64,000 nt of DNA from CAWAWP01 sp963841205 (GCA_963841205.1 CAWJCH010000009.1:76220-140219), one strand, 5' to 3'. Positions 1 through 8,555 are shown, counted from the first letter of the stretch. Numbers and translations: made by a program. The notes: generated by a model from the letters alone, not told the origin.

Positions 1-128
1 GGGGCGTTGAAGATGACGCCGAAGAGGACGATGAAGAGGACTGGGAAGGCGAGCGTCCAGAAGATGGCGGCCCGGTCGCGCACAAACTCTTTGATGCTAG
101 CGACGTAGAGGGCGATAACCGTGGACAT
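1..128 (-). CDS. ABC-2 type transporter permease, N-terminal part (runs off the window)
   Basis: Only the first 42 codons are present, reading leftward off the window edge. They start MSTVIALYVASIKEFVRD and then enter a strongly hydrophobic stretch (FWTLAFPVLFIVLFGVIF), the usual first membrane helix of ABC-2 permeases after a short amphipathic N-terminus with RD/RA residues. The ATPase gene lies directly upstream on the same strand, so the pair probably forms a DrrAB-type exporter of unknown substrate. The call rests on this short N-terminus plus the neighbour. Confidence 0.75.
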   Translation of the reverse strand, partial: MSTVIALYVASIKEFVRDRAAIFWTLAFPVLFIVLFGVIFNA

Positions 129-243
129 TCGGGATGACTCCTTTGGCGGTAGAGGATGGCCCGTCGGCTCCCTGGCTTGCGGGCCGGGGCGAATCGCGCT
201 TGACGGTCTACGCGCAATGGCAGGCGGCGATGTAGGGAACGAC

Positions 244-267
244 GGGCGAGGCGAACCTCGCCCCTAC
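244..267. repeat. Interspersed palindromic repeat, copy 1
   Basis: An imperfect inverted repeat GGGCGAGGCGAACCTCGCCC followed by CTAC, in the gap between the ABC ATPase and its permease. Similar 24-mers sit in the intergenic spaces at 5147-5170 and 38702-38725. It looks like a REP-type intergenic palindrome. Confidence 0.5.
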
Positions 268-301
268 AGTGGTTGGCGAGCTTCTGGCGACCGGATCGCG
301 G

Positions 302-1231
302 TTAGTCGCGCAGTGCGCGACCGGTGAGCTTGAGGAAGACGTCTTCGAGGGTGGCGCTTCGCACGCTCAGCCCTTGCAGGGCCTGGCCTTCGCCGGTCTC
401 TTGGGTGAGGAGGGCGGCCATCGTCTGCGGGACGTCGTGGCTGTAGACGGTGACGCGGTTTTCCTCCAGGGTGGCGTGCGTGACACCGGGCAGCGCCTGA
501 TAGGACTCCGGCGAGGCGTGCCCGTTCTGGAACTCGATGGCGATCTCGTTGAAGTAGCGATGGATCAAATCGCTGGGCGCGCCAAGCTCGATGATGTGGC
601 CATGATCGACGATGGCGACACGGTCGCAGAGCTGCTCGGCCTCTTCGAGGTAGTGCGTGGTGAGCATGATCGTCTTGCCGCGGCTCTTCAACCCTTGGAT
701 GACGTCCCAGAGCTGGCGGCGGGCCTGCGGGTCCATGCCGGTGGTCGGCTCGTCGAGGAAGAGCAGGTCGGCGTCGTTGACCATCGCGAGGGCGACGCTG
801 AGGCGCTGTCTCTGGCCGCCGGAGAGCTCCTTGCTGCGGGTGCTCTTCTTTTCGCCCAGGTCTACAAGCCGGATGAGCTCGTCGGTGGAGAGCGTCTTGC
901 GGCCCGGATAGAACTGATGGAAGAGGTCGAGCAACTCGGTGACGGTGAGCTTGGGGTAGAGCGAGGTGGTCTGCAACTGGATGCCGATGCGCATCTTGAT
1001 CTCGCGCTGCTCCTTCGGCTGTTCGAGGCCCAGGACGGTGATGTGCCCGTCGTCCGGCGTGCGCAGTCCCTCGACCATCTCGATGGTGGTGGTTTTGCCG
1101 GCGCCGTTGGGGCCGAGCATGCCGAAGATCTCGCCCGACTTGACGGAGAAGCTGATGCCGTCCACGGCTTGGGTCTTGCCGTAGCGCTTGCGAAGGTTCT
1201 CGGCGACGATCGCCTGGGATTCGATTGCCAT
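302..1231 (-). CDS. ABC transporter ATP-binding protein (DrrA-like)
   Basis: This 309-residue ATPase would energise export through the ABC-2 permease encoded just downstream. Visible motifs are the Walker A loop GPNGAGKTT (about 40-48), a Q-loop region near 84-90, the signature LSGGQ (136-140), Walker B LLFLDE followed by PTTGMD (156-166) and the H-loop histidine in TTHYLEE (193). The C-terminal 90 residues match the extension common in DrrA/CcmA-type exporters. I chose the ATG at 1231 because GGAGG lies a few bases upstream; the frame is open further upstream without a site. The substrate cannot be told from sequence. Confidence 0.93.
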   Translation of the reverse strand: MAIESQAIVAENLRKRYGKTQAVDGISFSVKSGEIFGMLGPNGAGKTTTIEMVEGLRTPDDGHITVLGLEQPKEQREIKMRIGIQLQTTSLYPKLTVTELLDLFHQFYPGRKTLSTDELIRLVDLGEKKSTRSKELSGGQRQRLSVALAMVNDADLLFLDEPTTGMDPQARRQLWDVIQGLKSRGKTIMLTTHYLEEAEQLCDRVAIVDHGHIIELGAPSDLIHRYFNEIAIEFQNGHASPESYQALPGVTHATLEENRVTVYSHDVPQTMAALLTQETGEGQALQGLSVRSATLEDVFLKLTGRALRD

Positions 1232-1862
1232 GAATGCGCGCCTCCAATTCAGGACGTTCGAGCGACAGACGGAGCCAAAAACGGTGTGCGACGGTCGCCG
1301 AGCCACGTCCACGTCGTATGGTCTCTCGACCATCGCACATGATGACGATGCATGAGCCTCTGGATATACGATCGCTTACGCAGGAAGGTCGCATGCGGTG
1401 ACGAGCGACCTCACTCCAGTACACGCTCGAGTATACGCAGACCTTCCCAATACTCAACAGCGGCGTGACGTGAGAAGATGCGCTCGGGGCGGAAAACTGC
1501 TTTCGGCTGGGGAATGATGGGAACTCGTCCCGACGCGCGCCGACCGGATGAGGAGTCTAGCGAAGGTGATTGCGAGCGGAAACGCCTGAATATGAGCGGC
1601 GCCGGGGGCGAGATGGACGCTTGGCGAGTGGTTCGGGGAATTTTCCGTTTCCTTCCGCTTTTGCGTTTTGAAACACCGGTTCTTGGCGGAATCAACCTGA
1701 TGAAGGGGGTTCGCCGGGGGGCGGAAGTGGGTGCGGCCAGGACGGTTGACACTCGAATGTGAAGCTATGTGAACGGAACAAATATTCTGTTTGCAGTATA
1801 ACACGGGGTGATGGGGAAGGCAAGTGTGGGCAGCACGGCAAAGGATCGTGGCGTGGGGGCGA
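1232..1862. other. Intergenic region with no supported gene
   Basis: The ATPase and the glutaredoxin-like gene are both on the minus strand and 630 bases apart. Open frames here have no ribosome-binding site, domain motif or plausible composition. I see no RNA gene or strong hairpin. Confidence 0.5.
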
Positions 1863-2093
1863 TCAGGCGAGGGAGCGGACATCTGCTAAGGTGATCTGGC
1901 CTTCGAGGCGCTCGACGCCGTCGACGACGATGACGGGTATGCGGTAGCGATAGTGCTCGAAGAGGGCGTCGTCCGAGCGGATGTCGATCTCGGTGAGGTC
2001 GAATTCGAGGTCGGCGGCGAGATCGTCGAGGTGCTCGCGCGCCTCGTCGCAGAGGTGACAGCCGGCCTTGGTGTAGAGGATCACGCGCAGCAT
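1863..2093 (-). CDS. Glutaredoxin-like thioredoxin-fold protein
   Basis: A 76-residue protein that starts MLRVILYTKAGCHLCDEA, the beta1-turn-alpha1 pattern of small glutaredoxin/DUF836 proteins with a redox-active CHLC motif. The cis-proline strand follows as YRIPVIVVDG (about residues 49-58). Full-length DUF836 proteins are about this size. The ATG at 2093 has GGAG upstream. It stands alone; likely role is cytoplasmic thiol-disulfide exchange, partner unknown. Confidence 0.88.
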   Translation of the reverse strand: MLRVILYTKAGCHLCDEAREHLDDLAADLEFDLTEIDIRSDDALFEHYRYRIPVIVVDGVERLEGQITLADVRSLA

Positions 2094-2420
2094 GCGGCAT
2101 CTCCATCTCGCCGGTTTCGAACGGCCAACTTCATGTTGGGATGGTGTATACGATAGCACCCGGTGTGATGGAGTGGGAGGGCGGATCTGCCCTTGCTCCT
2201 CTCCCGCGGGGAGAGAGGGCAGCGCCGTGGCTGGTTGGCGGCAGGATGGTGTCACGACGCCAGCGGTACGGGATTCGGGCTGGCCTCTGCGCCGACGTGT
2301 ATCTCCTGATGGGTCTGGCTAACGGGTCTGGTTCGGCGGCAGTGCTTCGATCTCAATGTGCGGCGAGGATTGCCGGATTGGATGCAGTCGAACAGAATTT
2401 CCATTCGACAACGCTCCAGG
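2094..2420. other. Intergenic region with a short palindrome
   Basis: Divergent spacer between the glutaredoxin-like gene and the plus-strand gene at 2522. The only structure I see is a GC-rich hairpin at 2199-2215 (arms CTCTCCC and GGGAGAG). No coding frame is convincing. Confidence 0.4.
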
Positions 2421-2429
2421 TGATATAAT
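2421..2429 (+). promoter_or_regulatory. Extended -10 promoter element
   Basis: TGATATAAT matches an extended -10 (TGnTATAAT) about 90 bases before the start at 2522. No good -35 hexamer is visible, as is common for extended -10 promoters. Confidence 0.5.
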
Positions 2430-2521
2430 CGTAGTAGGTTATAGACACGGCATGGCATGCCGGGCACGCAACGACGCGGCAGTACGGCGCAGTGGAGCGT
2501 TAGCGCCCGGAGGACACATTG

Positions 2522-3040
2522 ATGAACACGCACTTTTCGGAACATGACGACGAGGCTCAGTTGCCATTGGACCCCGCCAAGAATGTGCCTGAGACGGATG
2601 AAGCGCTCGCGCCGACGTGTGAGGAAACCAGCGGCGTGGAGTCCGCTGAAGATACAGTAGCCCCTAGTGATACGACGTCTGTTGGCGAAACGACGCCGGT
2701 CGCACGGAAGAAGCGTGCCCCGCGATCCGCATCCGCCGGCGGGCAGGCGCGGCGACGGCGTCCGCGCGAGGACGGTATCATCGAGCTGCGGGTGCCGGCG
2801 CGCAATGAGGAGTCCGCGAGGCCGCTGATGGGGGCGGATGTTGATCAAGCGGACGACGATGTGGCGCGCGAGGAACTTGTAGCGCAGGGGTTCACCAGCG
2901 ACGAGGCGGCGCGGATCGTCGATCTCTCGGCGCGGCTCGGCACCTCGCGCGAGGCGCGCGATGCCGAGGCGTCGCTGCGGCGGCTTCGTTTCACGCGATG
3001 GCTGGTCGAGCGCGGCGTGCTGGACGAATTCTCGGCCTAG
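2522..3040 (+). CDS. Hypothetical protein with acidic N-terminus and RecX-like helical C-terminus
   Basis: A 172-residue protein. The first 70 residues are acidic and low complexity, a basic linker (ARKKRAPRSASAGGQARRRR) follows, and the last 60 residues are helical with E/R-rich heptads ending RRLRFTRWLVERGVLDEFSA. I do not recognise a family; the C-terminus only loosely recalls RecX-type three-helix repeats. GGAGGA at 2509-2514 supports the ATG at 2522 rather than the TTG just before it. An extended -10 lies upstream and a strong terminator follows, so it is probably monocistronic. Confidence 0.75.
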   Translation: MNTHFSEHDDEAQLPLDPAKNVPETDEALAPTCEETSGVESAEDTVAPSDTTSVGETTPVARKKRAPRSASAGGQARRRRPREDGIIELRVPARNEESARPLMGADVDQADDDVAREELVAQGFTSDEAARIVDLSARLGTSREARDAEASLRRLRFTRWLVERGVLDEFSA

Positions 3041-3086
3041 CCGAAGCACGAGCGTGACAGCATCGCGGTGACGCCGGAAACGCGCC

Positions 3087-3122
3087 GAGCCCCTCCCGCA
3101 CGGGAGGGGCTCGTTCTATTTC
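3087..3122 (+). terminator. Rho-independent terminator
   Basis: A perfect 12-bp stem (GAGCCCCTCCCG, loop CA, then its complement) lies 47 bases after the stop at 3040 and is followed by a T-containing tail (GTTCTATTT). It could also serve the minus-strand gene ending at 3150. Confidence 0.85.
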
Positions 3123-3149
3123 ACGCCTGCCGACGGCGAGGCGGGGACG

Positions 3150-3392
3150 CTAGCGGACGCGGGCGAGCGTGAGCCCCAGGCGAGCCTCGGCGCGCGCCAC
3201 GACGGCGGGTGAGACGCCGGCTGGCTGCGTCTTGCCGACGTAGCCCGAGCGGAGCTTGGAGCCCTCGCGCCAGTAGGCGTACCAATACGGCCCGTGACCG
3301 GGTCCGCGCTTGCAGGTGCCGCAGCTGGCCTTGCCGCATTTGCGGAACTGCAGCTGATATGTGATGTGTAGATGCGTCGGCAACGTCGTCAT
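3150..3392 (-). CDS. DUF6788-like small protein
   Basis: An 80-residue protein with the run KCGKASCGTCKRGPGHGPYW followed by YAYWREG and GYVGK. I recall this CG(K)xxCxxC plus HGPYWYAYWR pattern from the DUF6788 family, which often sits near transposons and integrative elements in Chloroflexota and Actinomycetota. The cysteines (residues about 19, 24 and 27) suggest metal binding. The ATG at 3392 has GAGGA upstream. Function unknown. Confidence 0.75.
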   Translation of the reverse strand: MTTLPTHLHITYQLQFRKCGKASCGTCKRGPGHGPYWYAYWREGSKLRSGYVGKTQPAGVSPAVVARAEARLGLTLARVR

Positions 3393-3786
3393 GGCCGTCC
3401 TCTTCCTCTTCCCAACTTCACCCTCACGTGCTCGCGCGGCCCCGCCTCGGAGCAGGGGCGGCGGAGTGTTGCCCCTCGCTCCCTATTGCGAGACGAATGG
3501 TCGACCACTCGCGCTTCCTTGGGGTACTTCCGGCGCGGTTTCCTGACGAGGCACGGAAGTTAGGAGCGCGAACGTTTTTCCGTGCGCACGTTACGACGGC
3601 CAGCGATAGCTATCGGTCGCAATGGGTAACGAGCGTACCAGTGCTCAGGGATTTGGCGGCGGTTTCACCAAAGGGGACTGGGAAGGTGCTCCCTCCCCTC
3701 TCCCCACAAGCGGGGAGGGGGTCAGCGCGGGCGCGGGCGGGCGATGGCTTTTGGGGCGAGCCGGGGACTGATGTGGCGACGCGAGG
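3393..3786. other. Intergenic region with GC-rich palindrome
   Basis: Divergent spacer. At 3691-3722 there is an imperfect inverted repeat with arms CCCTCCCCTCTCCCC and GGGGAGGGGG. No coding frame is convincing. Confidence 0.4.
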
Positions 3787-3795
3787 TGATACAAT
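3787..3795 (+). promoter_or_regulatory. Extended -10 promoter element
   Basis: TGATACAAT resembles an extended -10 and lies 64 bases before the ATG at 3859. No clear -35. Confidence 0.45.
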
Positions 3796-3858
3796 GGCAA
3801 CCGTCCGCACCGTGCAGCCAGGCGGGCGCACCAGCACTATCGGCTCGCGAGGAGCGCT

Positions 3859-5121
3859 ATGGCCCAGGATCTCGCTCTCGATTATTTGATCGTGATCGCT
3901 CACCACGAGCCACCGTCTCCGGCGTCCGTTTCTCGCGCGCTGGCATCGGCGGGGCTGGGCGTCTTCGACTACACGCCTGCGCCTCCGCCGGAGGACCCGA
4001 CGGTTCCCGCACCTGGGGGACGGCGGCGTCTGGGGACGTACGCGGCGACGACGCCGGAGACGCGGGCCATCGCGCGGATCCTGGCGTATCGCTACGATGA
4101 GCCGGTTACGGCGGGGATGGGCGCGCCGATGTTCGCCGAGATGTCGGCCGGGCTGAACGCCGGCGATCTGCGCGCGCTGAAGGACGGGCATGTCGCGCTG
4201 GACCTGCGCGTGTCGATCCCGGCGGCTGCGGTGCTGGCGGGGCTTGGCTGGACGTTGCGCGTGCTGGCGGTGCTGCTGGAGCAGTCGGAGGGGACCTGCA
4301 TCGATCTCGCGGCGCAACGGGCGCTAGGCCGGAGCGAGGTGCAACAGCTGAACGCCGCCGATCCGCTGGTGCACGTCCACTTTCACGACACGGCGTGGGA
4401 CCCCGAGACGCGCTGGCTGCACACGCATGGGTTGCAGAAGCTGGGCCGGCCCGAGTTGGAACTGATCGCGGTGCCGATCTCGCTGCACGAAGAGGGGACG
4501 ACGCTGCTGCACGAGGTGGCGGCGAGCGTGGCGGGCGGCGCGCATCTCACCCCCGGCACGGAGCTGGATTTTGGCGAGCAGGGTGCGATCATGGCGATCG
4601 GCTCCTCACCCGACGTCGATCACCAGGCGCCGTTCGGGCGGCTGACGCTGGCGGACGCACCGCTGCCCGGTGAGGAGCAGGGGTTGACAGCGACACGGTT
4701 CTTGACGCGGACGGCGCTGATGGCGGTGGCGCGGCGGGCGGCGCAGGGCGGCGATCTCTCGGCGGCGCTGGAAGAGGTCGAGCGTGTGTTGGCGGCGGAC
4801 CCGGACGACTGCGCGGCGATGCTGATCAAGGCGGATCTGCTGCTGCGCTCGGGAGAGCCGACGGAGGCGTTGGACCTCGGCGAGTTCATGGAGCTGGTGG
4901 CGCCGAATGACTACCGCGGGCCGTTCGCGGTGGGCAAGGCGCTGGCTGCGCTGGGGCGCTCGCGCGAGGCGCTGAACGCGCTGTCGCGGGCGATCCTCTG
5001 TGAGCCGGAGGCGGCGGAGGTATATGCGGCGCGCGCCGAGGTCTACGAGCGGCTCGGCGAGCGGCAGTTGGCGGCGACGGATCGGGCGCACGAGGCGTAT
5101 CTGGCTCGTGTGGCGCGGTGA
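3859..5121 (+). CDS. Protein of unknown function with C-terminal TPR repeats
   Basis: A 420-residue protein. Residues 1-290 form an unrecognised domain with a histidine-rich segment VHVHFHD (about 172-178) and WLHTHGLQKLGRPELELI (about 186-203), resembling the DUF4026/DUF2314-type domains that appear with TPRs; this is a weak recall. Residues about 297-415 contain three TPR-like helical pairs (for example ALEEVERVLAADPDDCAAML and ALNALSRAILCEPEAAEVYA). There is no signal peptide or membrane helix, so it is probably cytoplasmic. It stands alone after an extended -10 element. Confidence 0.8.
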   Translation: MAQDLALDYLIVIAHHEPPSPASVSRALASAGLGVFDYTPAPPPEDPTVPAPGGRRRLGTYAATTPETRAIARILAYRYDEPVTAGMGAPMFAEMSAGLNAGDLRALKDGHVALDLRVSIPAAAVLAGLGWTLRVLAVLLEQSEGTCIDLAAQRALGRSEVQQLNAADPLVHVHFHDTAWDPETRWLHTHGLQKLGRPELELIAVPISLHEEGTTLLHEVAASVAGGAHLTPGTELDFGEQGAIMAIGSSPDVDHQAPFGRLTLADAPLPGEEQGLTATRFLTRTALMAVARRAAQGGDLSAALEEVERVLAADPDDCAAMLIKADLLLRSGEPTEALDLGEFMELVAPNDYRGPFAVGKALAALGRSREALNALSRAILCEPEAAEVYAARAEVYERLGERQLAATDRAHEAYLARVAR

Positions 5122-5146
5122 GTGGGCGGGACTGCGGGGTCGCGAA

Positions 5147-5170
5147 GGGCGAGGCGGGCGTCGCCCCTAC
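5147..5170. repeat. Interspersed palindromic repeat, copy 2
   Basis: GGGCGAGGCGGGCGTCGCCC plus CTAC, similar to the palindromes at 244-267 and 38702-38725, again in an intergenic spacer. Confidence 0.5.
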
Positions 5171-5252
5171 CTTTACCTCAACGGTTCCCACCCTTGTTGC
5201 GCGTAGATGATGCCCGCGACAGGGATACGGATGCGCCTCTGCTCCGCATGGC

Positions 5253-6209
5253 CTAGGTGGTGGCAAGGAGGCCTTCGACCTCGGCGCGGCGTGGGAGCGA
5301 GGGCTCGGCGCCGAGGCGGGTGACGGCCAGCGCGCCGGCGGCGCTGGCGCGGCGGAGGGCGTGCGGCATGTCGATGCCCTCGGCGAGGGAGGCGCCGAGC
5401 GCGCCGCAGAAGGCATCGCCGGCGGCGGTGGCGTCTACCTGTTCCACGGGGAAGGATTCGACGAGGATGGCGGAGGCGCCCGCGCCTGGGAGCCAGAGGG
5501 CGCCCCGCGAGCCCAGGGTGACCACGACGGAGCCGCACCCTGCGTCGATCAGCACGCGGGCAGCGCGCTCGGCGCCGTCGAGGTCGCGCACGGGGACGCC
5601 GGAGAGCGATTCGGCCTCGCTCTCATTGGGCAGCAAGACGTCGACTAGCCGCCACATCGGGTCGTCGAGCGGGGGAGCCGGATCGGGCGCGGGGGCGGGA
5701 TTGAGCAGCGTGAGGACGCCGCGCGCGCGGGCGAGCCGCAAGCTGGTGAGCACCGCAGGCATCGCAATCTCGAAGCCGGTGAGCAGCGCCGCGGCGCTGG
5801 TGAAGGCGTCCGCCGCTTCGGCGATCTGGTCCTCGGTGACGCGCCAGTTCGCGCGCGGGATGGCGACGATGCTGTTCTGGCCGCTCGGCTCGATCAGCGG
5901 CAAGGCGACGCCCGTGCCAGCCTCGGCGTCGCGGGCAACCCAGGCGGCGTCGATACTCTCGCGTTCGAGCGCCCCCAGGAAGAACGGCGCGAATAGGTCT
6001 TCGCCGAGCCGCCCGATCACGCGCACGCTGGCGCCGAGGCGCGCAGCGGCGATCGCCTGGTTGCAGCCCTTGCCGCCGACGAACATGCCGAAGTCCGTGC
6101 CGAAGACGGACTCGCCCGCGCGTGGCCGGCGCGGCGCACGCGCGACGAGGTCCATCATGAAGCTGGCCAGCACGACGACGGCGTCGTGTGGTGCGGTTTC
6201 GGGCTGCAT
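5253..6209 (-). CDS. Ribokinase-like PfkB-family sugar kinase
   Basis: A 318-residue cytoplasmic kinase that should phosphorylate a sugar such as ribose with ATP. Motifs in order: substrate-binding GGKGCNQAIAAARLG (45-59), LLNPAPAP (168-175), LLPNESE (192-198) and the catalytic anion-hole motif DATAAGDAF (259-267), with Asp265 as the expected base. Length fits the family. The ATG at 6209 has a strong GGAGGAAAG site. The nearest plus-strand promoter (6317) faces away. Ribose is the likeliest substrate, but other PfkB sugars cannot be excluded. Confidence 0.9.
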   Translation of the reverse strand: MQPETAPHDAVVVLASFMMDLVARAPRRPRAGESVFGTDFGMFVGGKGCNQAIAAARLGASVRVIGRLGEDLFAPFFLGALERESIDAAWVARDAEAGTGVALPLIEPSGQNSIVAIPRANWRVTEDQIAEAADAFTSAAALLTGFEIAMPAVLTSLRLARARGVLTLLNPAPAPDPAPPLDDPMWRLVDVLLPNESEAESLSGVPVRDLDGAERAARVLIDAGCGSVVVTLGSRGALWLPGAGASAILVESFPVEQVDATAAGDAFCGALGASLAEGIDMPHALRRASAAGALAVTRLGAEPSLPRRAEVEGLLATT

Positions 6210-6316
6210 ACTTTCCTCCAACTCGACGACTACGATGCGCGAGGGTACGGCCGGATGTACCCCTTCGAGGCGTCCGATCTCGGGCCTGCACGAGGGCGAA
6301 TAGCGACGGGGCACGT

Positions 6317-6345
6317 TTGACACCTGCCTGAGTGAAGGGTACACT
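6317..6345 (+). promoter_or_regulatory. Sigma-70 type promoter facing away from the kinase
   Basis: TTGACA (6317-6322), a 17-base spacer and TACACT (6340-6345) form a near-consensus promoter on the plus strand. No plus-strand gene follows closely; the next is at 6772. The bases GTACACTATGCGTGAAT around its -10 recur exactly at 36546-36562, upstream of the translin gene. Confidence 0.55.
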
Positions 6346-6435
6346 ATGCGTGAATACACTTACTCCTCGCTCGCTCGTCCTGAACCTCGCTTACCCTGGC
6401 GTTATCGCATCCTATCATCCCATCCTCTACACATC

Positions 6436-6498
6436 TGACCCCAATCCTGACCCCAGAGTGACCCCAGACTGACCCCAGACTGACCCCAACTGACCCCA
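6436..6498. repeat. Six phased direct repeats of TGACCCCA
   Basis: TGACCCCA occurs at 6436, 6448, 6459, 6470, 6481 and 6491, with start-to-start spacings of 12, 11, 11, 11 and 10 bases, close to one helical turn. The array ends where the integrase remnant's stop codon begins (6499). Confidence 0.85.
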
Positions 6499-6729
6499 CT
6501 ACCCGAACAGGATGCGACTCATCGACGTGGTAACCGTGTCCTCCATTGCAGCGGTCACCTGACCGTATAGGTCCATCGTCATCGACACCGTAGAATGGCC
6601 CAGCATCTTCGAGACGGCCAAAGGACTCACCCCCGCCTCTAGCAGCAGCGTCGCCGCTGTGTGACGAAGGTCGTGCGGGCGCATCTGGGGCAATCCTGCC
6701 TTTTTCAGAAGACGATGGAAGTTTCGCGT
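6499..6729 (-). pseudogene. Tyrosine recombinase (phage integrase), C-terminal remnant
   Basis: About 76 codons of an integrase catalytic domain remain. The frame reads NFHRLLKKAGLPQMRPHDLRHTAATLL in two blocks and includes the HxxR box (HDLRH), the LGH box (MLGHST) and the nucleophile region MDLYGQV. Full integrases have about 350-400 residues and the frame meets TAG at 6730, so the N-terminal arm- and core-binding domains and the first catalytic Arg are gone. A row of direct repeats follows its stop. It marks a former integration site. Confidence 0.85.
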
Positions 6730-6771
6730 CTAAAGTCTCAACGGGGAGAGAGCGCACGGGGAGAGGGCAGC

Positions 6772-7128
6772 ATGGGGCTCAAGGTCAATGCGCGCGACGC
6801 GGCGCGGCTCGTCGGCAGGAGCGAGCGAACGGTGCGCGCCTGGGTGGCGAGCGGGAAGCTCCGCGCGGAGCCGGCCGGCGTCCGCACGAAGCGTCGCGGG
6901 GTGGGGCCGAGCCGTTGGCTGATCGATACCGACGAGCTCGCGGCGCTGCCGGGCGTGCGACTCGACGGGGCCCTCTTGGCGGAATTGCAATCGCGCGCGG
7001 CCCTCGTCGGAGACGGGGAGAACATCCTCGATCGGTTGGAGCGCATCGAGCGCAGCATCGCGGAACTGCAGCAAGGGATGCGGGAGCTCCAGGGCAAGGA
7101 AGCCTCACGCAACGATCCCATCGAGTAG
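6772..7128 (+). CDS. Helix-turn-helix (excisionase/MerR-like) DNA-binding protein
   Basis: A 118-residue protein. Residues 1-55 (VNARDAARLVGRSERTVRAW, then VASGKLRAEPAG) match the winged HTH fold of HTH_17/excisionase proteins, and WLIDTDELAAL is the typical closing strand and helix. Residues about 75-110 form a likely coiled coil (ILDRLERIERSIAELQQGMR). GGAGAGGG upstream supports the ATG at 6772. Next to an integrase remnant it may be the old element's excisionase or regulator; that role is inference. Confidence 0.75.
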   Translation: MGLKVNARDAARLVGRSERTVRAWVASGKLRAEPAGVRTKRRGVGPSRWLIDTDELAALPGVRLDGALLAELQSRAALVGDGENILDRLERIERSIAELQQGMRELQGKEASRNDPIE

Positions 7129-7820
7129 ACTCCGCGCCGTGCCGCGCGACGTGACGATCGCACGCCGAAGTGACGCGAGGTCACCGGCAGTGGACGCTTG
7201 TAGGCGCACGTTTGCCCTGCTCACGGGTGTCTTGGCCATAGGCGGCGTTTCCCACCCGTCGTTCGGTATGCGCTGGGTAGGCTTGCGATCGAGGCATCGG
7301 CATTCTCACGGAGCACGCATCGGTGCTCGAACCACTGCTGCCGTCCCGTCAAACAGCGTTGCTCCTTGGAGTGAGGAAAGTACGGCGCGCACGCGTGCGA
7401 GCTGTGCAGCCCAACGAGGAGATGCGAATAAGCGGTTGATCGCCGGAGCATGGTGTGCCAATGAGGCAGGATGGCGCGAGATCTTCGTGAAAATGCCGCG
7501 CTGCAGAGAGCCATGGCACGACGCCTGCACCTCGTCCCCGCGAGATGAACGCTCTCCAGATGCGCCGTTTTGACGGAAATGAGCGTGTAGAGTCGAGGCC
7601 ATAGCCACAACTCACTACGGACCTTGCTACTCCAGAACTCGCGAAATGCCCACAAGCCGAGCAGCCGCTCCATAGGTCATTCTCAGTCCATCCCTCGTAT
7701 CTGAAAAGTCGTGTAGTGTGGCGCCGAGACCTGCTACACGTTGGCGTGCTAGGCCGTTAGTCCCTCGGTCCCTTGAGGCCGCAGAAGAGCATGGGCTGTC
7801 GCGCCCCTCGCCCCCAGTGA
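7129..7820. other. Region without a supported gene
   Basis: Several open frames up to about 150 codons exist on both strands, but none shows a domain, start signal or convincing composition. I see nothing else here. Confidence 0.4.
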
Positions 7821-8054
7821 GCCCGAACCGTTGCCTGGGCCATCCGCGCCCTCGTGCAGCACGTCCCGGCCGAGGAGAAGTCCAAGCCCGAGCCGCCGGA
7901 GTCGCCGCGCAAGCCGTCTCGCCGCTTGTCGCCCGAGGAGCGTGCGCGGACCAAGGGACGGCCGAGCTGGAACGGGCAGCCCAAGCGCGACTGGGATGGC
8001 CCGGACCTGCCTGCGAGGTCGCCGAGGTCGCCGTTGCCCCCTGCGCCTCCGTGA
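7821..8054 (+). other. Possible C-terminal gene fragment (basic, proline-rich)
   Basis: A 77-codon frame opens after a TGA at 7818-7820 and reads ARTVAWAIRALVQHVPAEEK, then a basic Pro-rich tail with WNGQPKRDWDGPDLP. That last motif recurs as WNGQSKRDWDGPDLP at 8682-8726. No start codon or family is recognisable. It may be the tail of a lost replication or transfer gene, or the motif may instead be a 3' element of the minus-strand receiver genes. Confidence 0.3.
7967..8011. repeat. 45-bp repeat downstream of receiver gene 1 (second copy 8682-8726)
   Basis: The 45 bases starting CTGGAACGGGCAGCCCAAGC recur at 8682-8726 with about five differences. Each copy lies 92-95 bases beyond the stop of a minus-strand receiver gene (8106 and 8818), so the receiver plus its 3' tail looks like a tandemly duplicated module. 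Confidence 0.75.
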
Positions 8055-8105
8055 CCAGCTTCCCACGTCGCGACGATGCGGCCGCCAAGGGCGAGACTCC
8101 ACCGC

Positions 8106-8555
8106 TCACGGCAGCGTTCGAGCGCCGACGGCGTGCGCGGCGACCGCCGCCGGTTGCTGCTGGCGTACGCGCGCGACGGCCGCCGCGACGGCCCGCAGCA
8201 GCAGATCGAGGTCGAAGGGTTTGCGCACGAGGGCGACAGCATGCCGCCGGAGGAACAGCCGCTGCAACACCGACAGGCGACTGGCGTTGGCGGTCATCAG
8301 GACGATCGCGTGGCGACGCAACGCGGGACCGTCCGTCGTGACGGCGCGGACCAGGCGCATCCCGTCGAGCCGTGGCATGCGGTAGTCGCAGAGCGCCACC
8401 ATCGGCTCGGGACTCAACTGCAGCATCAGCAGCGCTTCCAACCCGTCGTGCGCCTCCGAGAGGAGGCGATAGCCCTCGTCGGTGAGCAACGCGACCACGA
8501 CCTCGCGGATGTCGCGGTCGTCATCGACCACCAGAATCGGCGTCTGTTGCGTCAT
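8106..8555 (-). CDS. Single-domain response regulator (receiver only), paralogue 1
   Basis: A 149-residue CheY-like receiver without output domain. It has the acidic pocket VVDDDRD (9-15), the phospho-acceptor in LCDYRMPRLDG (Asp57), the switch residue in VLMTAN (about 85-90) and the conserved Lys in VRKPFDLD (112). It must act through protein-protein contact or as a phosphorelay shuttle, since no DNA-binding domain follows. No kinase gene is adjacent. A paralogue lies upstream at 8818-9240. The in-frame upstream extension (MRIAVFF...) belongs to a conserved leader. Confidence 0.9.
   Translation of the reverse strand: MTQQTPILVVDDDRDIREVVVALLTDEGYRLLSEAHDGLEALLMLQLSPEPMVALCDYRMPRLDGMRLVRAVTTDGPALRRHAIVLMTANASRLSVLQRLFLRRHAVALVRKPFDLDLLLRAVAAAVARVRQQQPAAVAAHAVGARTLP

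Noticed and set aside
264..1457. 397-codon minus-strand frame and a 357-codon plus-strand frame over the ABC ATPase
   Set aside because: Both are shadows of the ATPase gene with Arg/His-rich composition and no domain.
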